A program made the translations under genes and the position numbers. DNA of 64,000 nucleotides from Streptomyces sp. CB02959 (lineage in GTDB: Bacteria; Actinomycetota; Actinomycetes; Streptomycetales; Streptomycetaceae). The DNA is taken from the NCBI RefSeq assembly GCF_002803155.1, contig NZ_NNBP01000013.1, positions 1 to 64,000 of the forward strand, read 5' to 3'. The notes below the pieces were generated by a model. It saw only the letters and a list, made by a program, of their open reading frames with translations, had not been told where the DNA came from and ran no database searches. This document shows, one piece after another, positions 15,421-23,198 of this stretch (positions within the stretch are counted from its first letter, which is position 1; every line of letters starts with the position of its first letter).

Positions 15421-16098
15421 TCAGGACGCGAGGATGCTGATGCCGTCGCCGAGCAGTTTGAGGCCGAGGACGAAGAAGAGGACGGCCATCACGACGGTGT
15501 TGTGCTGTGCCGCCCAGTTTCGCCAGTTGCCGAGCACGCGCTGGGCCCGCTCGCCCATGAACAGGTAGACGGCCAGCGGAGCGAGGACACCGACCGAGGC
15601 GACGAGCACGAAGACGGCGAGTGCCCCGACCTGCTGGGCCACGGGGATTCCGGCCGAGCTGATCGACGCGCCTGCGGCGAGGGTGAGCGGGGCGTTCTTG
15701 GCGTTGGCCGCCGACAGCGCCGCGCCGAGTCCGAGGATCTTGGGTGGGGTGAAGCGGTCGATCGCGGCCATCCACTTCGGGAGCTGTGCCTGGGAGGGGT
15801 CGGTGGGGCGGTGGCGCCATTGCCGGGCGCCGAACAGGACCAGGAGCAGGCCGAGGGCGAGTTTGAGGGCTCCCACCCAGGTGGCGGGCTGCTTGTGGCC
15901 GTGGGCGCCGCCGGAGCCGCCCACGGCCAGCATGATCACTCCCAGTGCCGCCAGCCCCAGGAGCCAGCCGAGGGCGAAGAGCGGGCCGTTGAGGCGTCCG
16001 CGCGGGGTGGCCAGGATGAGGATGATCGCGACGATGGGCAGCGGGCTGACTGCGACGCCGGCGGCCAAGCCGAGTACGTCGCCCACGGCGTGTCCCAC
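15421..16098 (-). CDS. GAP-family (Sap/LysE-like) membrane transport protein
   Basis: 225 residues with six hydrophobic segments. VAVSPLPIVAIILILATPRGR at the start and PKILGLGAALSAANAKNAPLTLAAG in the middle match the GAP family related to LysE exporters and to the mycobacterial Sap protein that helps surface-lipid export. A His-rich loop (GGSGGAHGHKQ) separates helices two and three. It is divergent from the catalase-like gene. Substrate unknown. Confidence 0.85.
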   Translation of the reverse strand: MGHAVGDVLGLAAGVAVSPLPIVAIILILATPRGRLNGPLFALGWLLGLAALGVIMLAVGGSGGAHGHKQPATWVGALKLALGLLLVLFGARQWRHRPTDPSQAQLPKWMAAIDRFTPPKILGLGAALSAANAKNAPLTLAAGASISSAGIPVAQQVGALAVFVLVASVGVLAPLAVYLFMGERAQRVLGNWRNWAAQHNTVVMAVLFFVLGLKLLGDGISILAS

Positions 16099-16412
16099 GG
16101 GGGCCTCCGGACGGATGGGGTACGAGCGGCCGGAGCCTGCGCTGCGTCAGCCGGCTCCGGCGGACCAGGCGCGGTTCGACCGGGCTGCACATCGCGTGGT
16201 CCCTCGCTCATCGTCGGCGGAGGGCGGTGGGGTGGCGCGCCACCGGGCGTCGAACGGGTGAGGAGCCGGCGCCTGGGGAGCCGCCGCGGGCGGTTCGGCG
16301 CGCGGTCGGGCAGCGGGCGCGCCTACGGTGGAGGTGGAGGAAGGCGGTTCTGCCGGCCGTTCCCGAGGGTCGGCGAGGCGCCGTCTGCCACTGGTGGCGG
16401 GTGCGGAAGAAG
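16099..16412. other. Divergent promoter region, 314 bp
   Basis: Lies between the GAP-family gene (minus) and the catalase-like gene (plus). No palindromic operator or RNA structure stands out. An open plus frame from 16227 continues into the catalase gene but has poor protein-like sequence, so it is treated as non-coding. Confidence 0.4.
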
Positions 16413-17567
16413 ATGGTCGAGATGTCGCCGCGGTTCATCCCTTACACGCCGGACGTAGAGGTCGAGGAGCCGGGTTTCGACGCGAACCTCCAGACGATCA
16501 TCGCGCGGATGGAGCACTACATCACCGGCTCGGTGGCCGCGGAGGGCACCGGCCAGGCGGTGCGCGACGCGCACGCCAAGGGGTACGGGCTGGTCCGGGG
16601 AGAAGTGCAGATCCTGGACGGGCTGCCCGAGGAGTACGCCCAGGGCATCTATGCCGTGCCCGGCCGGCACGACGCGGTACTGCGGTTCTCCAACGGCTCT
16701 CCGCACGCCGGAGCGGATGCGCGCCTCGGGCGGGCCACGGGGCTGGGGCTGAAGATGTTCGACGTCGACGGGCCGACGCTGCTGGACGACGAACCCGACA
16801 CCCGGACGTTCGACTACAACACGATCAACGCTCCGGTGTTCTTCTGCAACACACTGCGGCACTACCTGTTCATCCAGGAGCTGTTCCTCGACGCGAACGC
16901 CTACATGGCCGAGGGTGCGCGCGGCCGGCACCGCTTCTACCGCGACTACGTGACGGGGAAGGGCACGCTGGCGGAGGACGACTGGGCCTGGGAGGAGTTC
17001 CTGGCCTTCCTCCGGGTGTCGCAGCGCCCGTTGGTGAACCTGCTGCTGTCGACCTACACCACGATGGCCGCGGTGCGGCACGGCGACTACATCGCCAAGG
17101 TGCGCATCGCCCCGGACCCGGCGTGCGCGGCCATCGTGGCCGAGCGGCGCATGGACGTCACGTCCGCGGCGGAGGTCTTCCGCCCGGCCCTGGCGGCCGA
17201 GCTCGGCAAGCGGCCGTACACCTTCGACCTGCAGGTCCAGCTCTGCGTCGACCTGGAGCGCATGCCGGTGGAGGACGTGACCGTCGAATGGCCCGAAGAG
17301 CTGTCCCCGTACGTCACCGTGGCCAAGCTCCGTCTGCCTCAGCAGGACATCTCCGGGGCGGAGAACCTCCGGCGGATGGACGCGCTGTCCTTCACGCCGT
17401 GGCGGGTGACGGCCGCGCACCGTCCACTGGGCCGCATGATGCGCGCCCGCAAGGAGGTCTACCGCCGCTCCTCACTCCTGCGCCACCGCCTCAACCAGCA
17501 GGAACGACGCGAACCGCGCACCGCGGACGAGGCACTGCCGTTGAAGGCACCGCTCATCCACCACTGA
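16413..17567 (+). CDS. Catalase-family (y4iL-like) heme-protein homologue, DyP locus B
   Basis: 384 residues. The catalase-like core is seen in AVLRFSNGSPHAGADARLGRAT followed by GLGLKMFDVDG, which parallels the RFS...RDxRGFAxKF region of catalases, and DTRTFDYNTINAPVFFCNT. The C-terminal PYTFDLQVQLCVDLERMP then VEDVTVEWPEE is typical of the short catalase-like subgroup. The usual active-site His (VxHAxG) and proximal RxFxY Tyr motifs are not obvious, so real catalase activity is doubtful; a peroxygenase or lipid-hydroperoxide role is possible. It sits 75 bp before the second DyP gene. Confidence 0.82.
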   Translation: MVEMSPRFIPYTPDVEVEEPGFDANLQTIIARMEHYITGSVAAEGTGQAVRDAHAKGYGLVRGEVQILDGLPEEYAQGIYAVPGRHDAVLRFSNGSPHAGADARLGRATGLGLKMFDVDGPTLLDDEPDTRTFDYNTINAPVFFCNTLRHYLFIQELFLDANAYMAEGARGRHRFYRDYVTGKGTLAEDDWAWEEFLAFLRVSQRPLVNLLLSTYTTMAAVRHGDYIAKVRIAPDPACAAIVAERRMDVTSAAEVFRPALAAELGKRPYTFDLQVQLCVDLERMPVEDVTVEWPEELSPYVTVAKLRLPQQDISGAENLRRMDALSFTPWRVTAAHRPLGRMMRARKEVYRRSSLLRHRLNQQERREPRTADEALPLKAPLIHH

Positions 17568-17642
17568 ACCCGGACCACCACTGCCCCCGGACCGCCGCAG
17601 GCAGCCAGGGCCCGTTCCCCGACAGCAGGGAGACAGCACGCG

Positions 17643-19028
17643 ATGGCAGACACCACCACGCGCCGACCGCAGGAACTGGAGCTGGACGACATCCAGGGGA
17701 CGCTGCTGCGGCAACGTCCCTCCCCGTACGTGGGTGCCTACTTCCTGCTGCGTGTCGACGATCCGGTGGACGGCCGCCGGCTGCTGGCGCGTCTGGTGCC
17801 GCATGTCGCCTCGGCCGCATGCTGGTGGGATCCGCCGAGCAGCGCGTGGCTGAGCGTGGCGCTCAGCCACTCAGGGCTACAGGCCCTGGGCGTTCCGCAG
17901 GCATCGCTGGACAGCTTCCCCGAAGCCTTCCGCGAGGGCATGGCCGCCCGTGCCGCCCGGCTCGGCGACACCGGTGAGAACGGCCCCGAGCACTGGGACG
18001 CGCCGCTGGGCAGCCCCGACGTCCACCTCGCCCTGTCCGCCTTCGCCCCGGACACGGCGGCGCTGGAGTCGGTGCTGGACGTGGGGCGAGCGGCCCTGCG
18101 CAGCCTGCCCGGCGTGCGGATGCTCTATCGGCTCGACGCCTCCCAACTCCCCACCGGACGCACCCATCTCGGCTTCGTCGACGGCATCGGCGAACCCGAC
18201 GTCGAAGGCGCGGGCGTGGCCAGCATCCTCCAGGCGGGCCGGGACCCGCACGGCTACCTGCCCGGCTTCGGACCCACCATCAAGGCCGGCGAATTCCTCC
18301 TCGGCTACGAGAACCAGCTCGGCCGTCTCGCCGCCATGCCCCAACCGGAGACGCTGGCCCGCAACGGCACCTACGTGGCCTTCCGCAAACTCCACCTCAA
18401 GGTCGCCGACTTCCGCCGCTACCTCAGGGACAACGCCTCCTCACCCGAAGAGGAGGAACTGCTGGCCGCCAAGATGGTCGGCCGGTGGCGCAGCGGCGCA
18501 CCCCTGGTCCTCGCCCCGGACCACGACGACCCCGACCTCGCGGCCGACCCCACCCGCGCCAACGACTTCGGCTATGCGCAGGACGACCCCGCCGGCCTGC
18601 GCTGCCCCCTGGGCTCCCACATCCGCCGGATGAACCCCCGCGACGCCCTCGCCGACACCATGGTGGACGTCCGTCTCCACCGCGCTCTGCGCCGCGGCAC
18701 CACGTACGGCCCCATGCTCCCCGAAGGAGCGCTGGAGGACGACGGCGTCGAGCGCGGGATCGTCTTCATCTTCATGGGTGCCGACCTGGTCCGGCAGTTC
18801 GAGTTCATCAAGGGGCAGTGGGCCAACGACGGAGACTTCGTCGGCCTGGGCACCGAGAAGGACCCCGTCATCGGCGACAACGACGGCACCGGCACCTTCA
18901 CCATCCCCCGGCGCCCGGTCCGCCGACGCCTCCAGCAGCTGCCCCGCTTCGCCCTCACCAGGGGAGGTGAGTACCTCTTCATGCCCGGCATCCGCGCCCT
19001 GAACTGGCTGGCCGAACTCGACACCTGA
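17643..19028 (+). CDS. DyP-type heme peroxidase (locus B)
   Basis: 461 residues, paralogous to the DyP at 13037 from end to end (ELELDDIQGTLL at the start, RGGEYLFMPGIRAL at the end). The distal Asp is Asp180 in LGFVDGIGEP, the canonical motif, and the proximal His is His326 in GSHIRRMNPRD. It has a ten-residue insertion after the Asp motif relative to locus A. No signal peptide. It lies between the catalase-like gene and the small alpha/beta-barrel gene on the same strand with gaps of 75-77 bp, so one operon is likely. Confidence 0.93.
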   Translation: MADTTTRRPQELELDDIQGTLLRQRPSPYVGAYFLLRVDDPVDGRRLLARLVPHVASAACWWDPPSSAWLSVALSHSGLQALGVPQASLDSFPEAFREGMAARAARLGDTGENGPEHWDAPLGSPDVHLALSAFAPDTAALESVLDVGRAALRSLPGVRMLYRLDASQLPTGRTHLGFVDGIGEPDVEGAGVASILQAGRDPHGYLPGFGPTIKAGEFLLGYENQLGRLAAMPQPETLARNGTYVAFRKLHLKVADFRRYLRDNASSPEEEELLAAKMVGRWRSGAPLVLAPDHDDPDLAADPTRANDFGYAQDDPAGLRCPLGSHIRRMNPRDALADTMVDVRLHRALRRGTTYGPMLPEGALEDDGVERGIVFIFMGADLVRQFEFIKGQWANDGDFVGLGTEKDPVIGDNDGTGTFTIPRRPVRRRLQQLPRFALTRGGEYLFMPGIRALNWLAELDT

Positions 19029-19105
19029 GCGGCGGGCCAGGCACCGGAGTCGCGGCTCCCTCGGGCACAGGCACCTCCACAGCACCCCCAGAAGGGCCGC
19101 CCGAC

Positions 19106-19585
19106 ATGACCACCAACACCGGAAAGCAGACCCGCCCCGGGCTCCGGCACGGCAGGACCAACGAGTTCACCCTGTTCTTCACCGTCAAGCCAGGCCACGG
19201 GCAGCAGATCCGCGAGGTCTTCCAGCAGCCGGGATTCGAGGACCGCCGCAAGGAGATGAGCGCCCGCATCGGCACGCTCCACGACGCCCGTTGGGTCCTC
19301 TTCGACGACGACACGCGGCTGATGTTCGCCACGAACTTCGACGGTGACTGGGACGCCTACATCGACGACTTCGCCAAGTACATTCCCGACGTCTTCGACG
19401 CCATCCTGCAGCACACGGAGGACTACCCGGGCATCTCGGATCCCCACATCAAGGATGCCATCGTGGCCCACCAGGCCACCGCATGCTCGTACTTCCGCAC
19501 CATCCCCGACGCCACCATCAAGGACCTCGAAAAGGCAGTGGCCGTCAACGAGGCGTTTCAGAAGCTGCTCGACGCGGCGGGCTGA
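19106..19585 (+). CDS. Putative dimeric alpha/beta-barrel-type protein of DyP locus B
   Basis: 159 residues. It shares with the protein at 11403 the blocks FTVKPGHGQQIREVF, RWVLFDDDTRLMF, FDGDWDAYIDDF and a C-terminal DLEKAVAVNEAFQKLLD. Relative to that protein it lacks about 20 N-terminal residues and has a Cys/Tyr-containing loop (HQATACSYFRTIPD). The fold is probably ferredoxin-like, as in EthD or antibiotic-biosynthesis monooxygenases. AGAAGGG precedes the ATG. Last gene of locus B. Function inferred only from the repeated association with DyP. Confidence 0.78.
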   Translation: MTTNTGKQTRPGLRHGRTNEFTLFFTVKPGHGQQIREVFQQPGFEDRRKEMSARIGTLHDARWVLFDDDTRLMFATNFDGDWDAYIDDFAKYIPDVFDAILQHTEDYPGISDPHIKDAIVAHQATACSYFRTIPDATIKDLEKAVAVNEAFQKLLDAAG

Positions 19586-19601
19586 TCCGGCAGGCAGCGG
19601 A

Positions 19602-20339
19602 TCAGCCTGGCGGCGTCTGCCCCGCGAGCACCTTCTGGAGGCGTTGCGCGCCGCTCCCGATGGCCTGCTGGGTGTCCGCATGCCCGGCTCCGCCGAGCCC
19701 GCCGTTGGTCACGGAGATGACGTTGGGCCCGACCCGTGCGGCAGCTGCTTCGAGCGCCAGGGTGGTCTTGAGGCCCTGCACGGTGCTGACCATGGACATC
19801 CGTACGCCGAACCGGTCGTCGCCGGCCTTGGGGAGCGACGTCTGGAAGACCTGTGCGATCACCTTGTTCCCCGATGTGTCCACGGCGGTGAACCCGTCGC
19901 AGACGTTCGGCAGGGTCTTCAGCCAGGCCATGCCCTTGTCGGCATCGGCCTGGGAGTACGAAGCCACCTGGTACGTCATCCTGGCGCTCCTGGACGGTTG
20001 GGCGAAAGCCTCGGTGGCCTTGGCCGAGGGGGTGGCTCCCATGAGGTTGCCCGACCTCAGCCGCTCCAGGAATGTCTGGCAGTCGGCCTTGTTGGCCTTG
20101 CTCTTCAGCAGGGTGTCCTGACGGTCGCTGCCGCCGCCGGCGGGGTTCCACTGAGCGCCCAGAGCGGAAGGGCTGATCAAGGCAGCCTGGGCCTGACTCC
20201 CGGTGAGCTTCGCGCCCGGCGATGCGGACTTCGCCGCCGACCTCGACGGACTGCTGGTCGAGCATGCCGCTGTGGCCATCAGGATGCCTGCGGCCAGAAC
20301 GGCGGCCACGCAACGGGGCGGGCTGGACGAGCGGTCCAT
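19602..20339 (-). CDS. Secreted lipoprotein of unknown function
   Basis: 245 residues. The signal peptide ends in a lipobox-like TAACS (Cys near residue 26), followed by a Ser/Ala-rich linker. The remaining ~190 residues have alternating strands and helices with two further Cys (KADCQTFL, PNVCDGF) that could form a disulfide. This pattern resembles the sensor-type lipoproteins common in Streptomyces and mycobacteria. The gene is convergent with locus B. ATG 20339 is the only start that gives a signal peptide. Confidence 0.75.
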   Translation of the reverse strand: MDRSSSPPRCVAAVLAAGILMATAACSTSSPSRSAAKSASPGAKLTGSQAQAALISPSALGAQWNPAGGGSDRQDTLLKSKANKADCQTFLERLRSGNLMGATPSAKATEAFAQPSRSARMTYQVASYSQADADKGMAWLKTLPNVCDGFTAVDTSGNKVIAQVFQTSLPKAGDDRFGVRMSMVSTVQGLKTTLALEAAAARVGPNVISVTNGGLGGAGHADTQQAIGSGAQRLQKVLAGQTPPG

Positions 20340-20942
20340 CGTGGTCCTCCCAGGTGAGCGATACAGCTCCGAGACCACCACCTGCCGCTCGCACCCGCAA
20401 CCACGCTGTGGCGTGCGGGTGGCGCAAGGACCGCCCGGGACGCCGGCACGGCTGGTCGCGGCCGGAAACGGGCCGGCCGGCGGGCCGGGGCGCGGTACGC
20501 CACCCTCAGCGATACGCGCACCGCAACCTGGCGGCGAGACCTCCATATCGGGCCTTCGCGAGCGGGAACGGCGCCAGGGATGCCCGTCGGCGATTGCCGG
20601 CTGGAAGGTCCGGCAAGAACGAAGCCCGCCCGGGAAATCGCTGTTCGCTCTGCTGCCGCCGACATGCCGCGGCCCTATCCAGCCATCGGTCCGAATCGCG
20701 CCAAGCCTTTGCAACCGTGCCACGGAGCACCCTGGTTCGGGCTACACAAGAGGGGGTGGGGGAGTCCCGCCGGTGGCTCCCAACTCGTGCACGCCGTATC
20801 GCAGTCCGGGCAGTGAACGCCGCTCGCACCGCCGTCGGACGGCACGGGGCCGGGCAGGCCAGGCCAGGCACCGTCAAGGAGCAAGCCGCTACGTGGCGCC
20901 CGGCCGCGAGGGGGCACCCGGCCCGACAGGGGAGGATCTTGC
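20340..20942. other. Intergenic stretch, 603 bp
   Basis: No gene with credible codon use, RNA gene or operator was recognised. Short minus-strand open frames (for example one containing CPDCDTAC near 20800) are too weak to call. It separates divergent promoters of the lipoprotein and the Mrr-like nuclease. Confidence 0.4.
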
Positions 20943-21632
20943 ATGACCACGCGAGCCCGACGGCGACGCAGCACTTCCCGACGTCCTGCCCGCCGCCCCC
21001 GGGTCCGGGCCGCCCGCCGGCCCCGCGGTCAGGCTGCCCGTCGCCGCGCACGCGAGCAGGCCACCACGCGCCTCGTCCTCGCCGCGCTGGTTCTCGCAGC
21101 GGTCGTCGCGGTCGCCCGCGAGCACCCCGTCGCCACCGCCACTCTCGGCATCCTCGCCACCGCCACACTGGTCTACCTGGCCTGCACCGGCCGCCTCCAC
21201 CTCCCCGGCTCTCCTGGGCCCGGTCAGGACGTCACCCACACCCTTGCCGCCTTCCAGCACATGACCGGCACGCAGTTCGAGTACGCGGTGGCCGACCTCG
21301 CCCGCCGGGACCCCGCGGTCCGCTCCGCCACCGTGTCCGGCGGCGCAAACGATCGCGGGCTGGACGTCCTCGTCGTACTGCGCGACGGCCGCCGCATCGC
21401 CGTCCAGTGCAAGCGGTACGCCGAGGGCAACCGGGTCGGTGCCCCCGCGATCTACACCGCGAACGGCACCTACCGCGCCTACCACCGCTGTGACCACGCC
21501 GTCATCGTCACGACGTCCCGCTTCACCCGTGACGCCGAGCTCGCCAACGCTTCACTGTCCGAACCGCTCCGCCTGGTCGACGGACGCGGCCTGGCACGTT
21601 GGCTCGGCGGTGGCCGCCCGCCCTGGGGCTAG
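20943..21632 (+). CDS. Membrane-anchored Mrr-like restriction endonuclease domain protein
   Basis: 229 residues. About 40 very basic N-terminal residues precede two hydrophobic segments (about 44-58 and 63-82). A restriction-endonuclease-like domain follows. Its motif is FEYAVADLARRD, GGANDRGLDVLVVLRDG and AVQCKRYA, giving the D-(x)n-QxK active site of the Mrr_cat/DUF2034 type. Known relatives cut methylated or foreign DNA; two-helix versions may instead act at the membrane during DNA uptake or stress. ATG 20943 has GGGGAGGATCTTGC upstream. No partner methylase is nearby. Confidence 0.85.
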   Translation: MTTRARRRRSTSRRPARRPRVRAARRPRGQAARRRAREQATTRLVLAALVLAAVVAVAREHPVATATLGILATATLVYLACTGRLHLPGSPGPGQDVTHTLAAFQHMTGTQFEYAVADLARRDPAVRSATVSGGANDRGLDVLVVLRDGRRIAVQCKRYAEGNRVGAPAIYTANGTYRAYHRCDHAVIVTTSRFTRDAELANASLSEPLRLVDGRGLARWLGGGRPPWG

Positions 21633-22066
21633 GTCGTGTCCGCAACGTCCCGCTGCGTGTCTCGCACGCCGCCGGTGACTACGTGCCCTACCTACCGGAA
21701 AAGGACGAGCTCCCGGCCGAATCAGCAGACTTCCACCTCCGCTTCCTCGCCGGTGCCACCGACGAGGAGCGGAATCACGGACCGGTGCTGGCCCGCCAGG
21801 CGCTGGACCTGTTCACCGGGCCGGTGGACGGCGACGAAGACCGGTATGAACTGGTCGTCACCCACAACTTCCTCGTCGCCTGGCTCGTCCGGGACGTCAT
21901 GCATGCGCCGAAGTGGCGTTGGCTCGGCCTCAACCACTGCAACGGGGCACTCACCGTCATCCGCTACGCGCCGGGGCGACCCGCCTCGATCCTCGTCTCC
22001 AATGACATGCGGCATCTGCCCGTCGAGCTGCGTTGGACGGGGTTTCCCCCCGAGTTGCACATCTGA
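21630..22066 (+). pseudogene. 5'-truncated histidine phosphatase (phosphoglycerate mutase family)
   Basis: The frame reads DYVPYLPEKDELPAESADF, then ELVVTHNFLVAWLVRD, ALTVIRYAPGRPASILVSND and a typical end at ELHI. This is the C-terminal two thirds of a histidine-phosphatase protein and keeps the second catalytic His (VTHN). The N-terminal RHG motif with the nucleophile is missing and no start codon fits. The deletion joint lies just after the stop of the Mrr-like gene, so the element may have been cut when that gene arrived. Confidence 0.75.
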
Positions 22067-22117
22067 GGCCGCCCGTCGGGCCACATCACCGCCCGGCAGG
22101 CAGGGCGGCGTGCGGTC

Positions 22118-22333
22118 CTACGCGGTGCCGGAATCGTCGAGGAACCGACGCCGCACGGCGGCCTCCGCGCGGAGCCGCGTGGCGCGCTCGGCGTGTGCGG
22201 GCGCGCTCAACTGCGCGGCGACCTGCAGCCGTTCGGCGGTCTCGGCGAGCACCACTCGACCACTGTGCGTTCGCTCAATACGGGGCCGAGCCTCGCCGAC
22301 GGCGGCGGGCGGCGGCGCCTTGGCGGCCTCGTG
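22118..22333 (-). pseudogene. C-terminal gene remnant or tiny ORF
   Basis: Directly after the stop of the toxin-like gene, the same minus frame stays open for 71 codons with high third-position GC. It ends VLAETAERLQVAAQLSA, then AERATRLRAEAAVRRRFLDD and stop. The only in-frame starts are two adjacent GTG codons about 45 residues before the end, with no clear Shine-Dalgarno. The helical text looks like the end of a larger protein. Family not recognised. Confidence 0.35.
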
Positions 22334-22573
22334 TCAGCCCGCGTAGGTGAGTTGGACGAGGGTGATTTCGGTGTCGCCGATGAGGATGACGCCCGCGACG
22401 TGGCTGCGGGCGATGGTCCGCATGACCCCGTCGTCGGTTCCGTAGGGCTCGGAGTGCGAGGGAGGGTCGATCAGCGCGTCCAGCAGGAGCACCGACAGGT
22501 CCTGGCGAGCTTCCTCGGGGAGGGACTTGTAGGTCGCGTGGAGGGCGGGGTCGAGGTGGAGCCGGTAGGTCAC
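22334..22573 (-). CDS. RelE/ParE-like small protein (possible toxin)
   Basis: 79 residues. VTYRLHLDPALHATYKSLPEEARQDL followed by strands MRTIARSHVAGVILI and DTEITLVQLTYAG fits the compact helix-plus-sheet RelE/ParE layout, though the usual catalytic Arg/Tyr set is not fully evident. GTG 22573 overlaps the TGA of the upstream gene as GTGA, so the pair is translationally coupled, as in toxin-antitoxin operons. It could also be a non-toxic relative. Confidence 0.6.
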   Translation of the reverse strand: MTYRLHLDPALHATYKSLPEEARQDLSVLLLDALIDPPSHSEPYGTDDGVMRTIARSHVAGVILIGDTEITLVQLTYAG

Positions 22574-22881
22574 GCGGCGCCCCGCCCACGGGGGCCGCCC
22601 TCGCCGGCGGCGGAACGCAGTTCCTCGGCGCTCACGTCGATCAGGCCCGCACGGTAGGTGGAGGGGAGGTTCCCGGCCCCGCGGAACGTCGTGCGCAGGT
22701 GCTCGACCCGTTCGCGGTCGGCTTCGAAGGACTCGATGAACTTCACCCAACGGATCAGGACGGCCGGTAGTTCGCGGACGTCGGTGAAGGCGACCTCCTG
22801 CATGAACGTCGCCCGCAACTCGGAATGGGGCAGGGCGTGGGAGATGCCGTCGACGGACCACGACCGACCGGAGCTGCTCAT
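22570..22881 (-). CDS. Small partner protein of the RelE-like gene (possible antitoxin)
   Basis: 103 residues. The central region is SHALPHSELRATFMQEVAF, then DVRELPAVLIRWVKFIESFEADRERVEHLR, a helical segment. The end is disordered (GEGGPRGRG). No DNA-binding motif is certain. GTGGAGGATCCG precedes ATG 22881. Its stop overlaps the start of the toxin-like gene. Assignment as antitoxin rests only on order and coupling. Confidence 0.55.
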   Translation of the reverse strand: MSSSGRSWSVDGISHALPHSELRATFMQEVAFTDVRELPAVLIRWVKFIESFEADRERVEHLRTTFRGAGNLPSTYRAGLIDVSAEELRSAAGEGGPRGRGAA

Positions 22882-23198
22882 CGGATCCTCCACCTGACCT
22901 GCGGGCGCAAAGGGGTTCGTCCGCGCCGTCCGCGCCCTCCACCGTAGCAATCGCCGCGCGTCGGCGGTGACCGACCCGAGAGACGTCACCTCGACTTGCG
23001 TCCACGGGTGGGCTCGTGGCCCGGCTGCCGCCCTACGGGCACGCGAGCGGAGCTCGGTGAACGTGGGCATCCGCATCCGTCCGAGGATCTCGGTCGTCAA
23101 CTTCACTCCGCCCCAACTTCCGTGATACGGAATCGTTTATTGGATGCTTATCGCTGCTTGGTTCGATCTTCCGGGGCGCACGAACGGGGGGAGAGCCC
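22882..23198. other. Divergent promoter region, 317 bp
   Basis: Between the toxin-antitoxin-like pair and an AraC-family gene. An AT-richer patch at 23120-23150 (ending GTTTATTGGATGCTTATCG) is a plausible promoter for the AraC gene. No gene seen. Confidence 0.4.

Noticed and set aside
20675..20974. Minus ORF containing CPDCDTAC
   Set aside because: The Cys cluster is suggestive of a zinc ribbon, but the rest is low quality, no ribosome site is seen and it overlaps the nuclease promoter.
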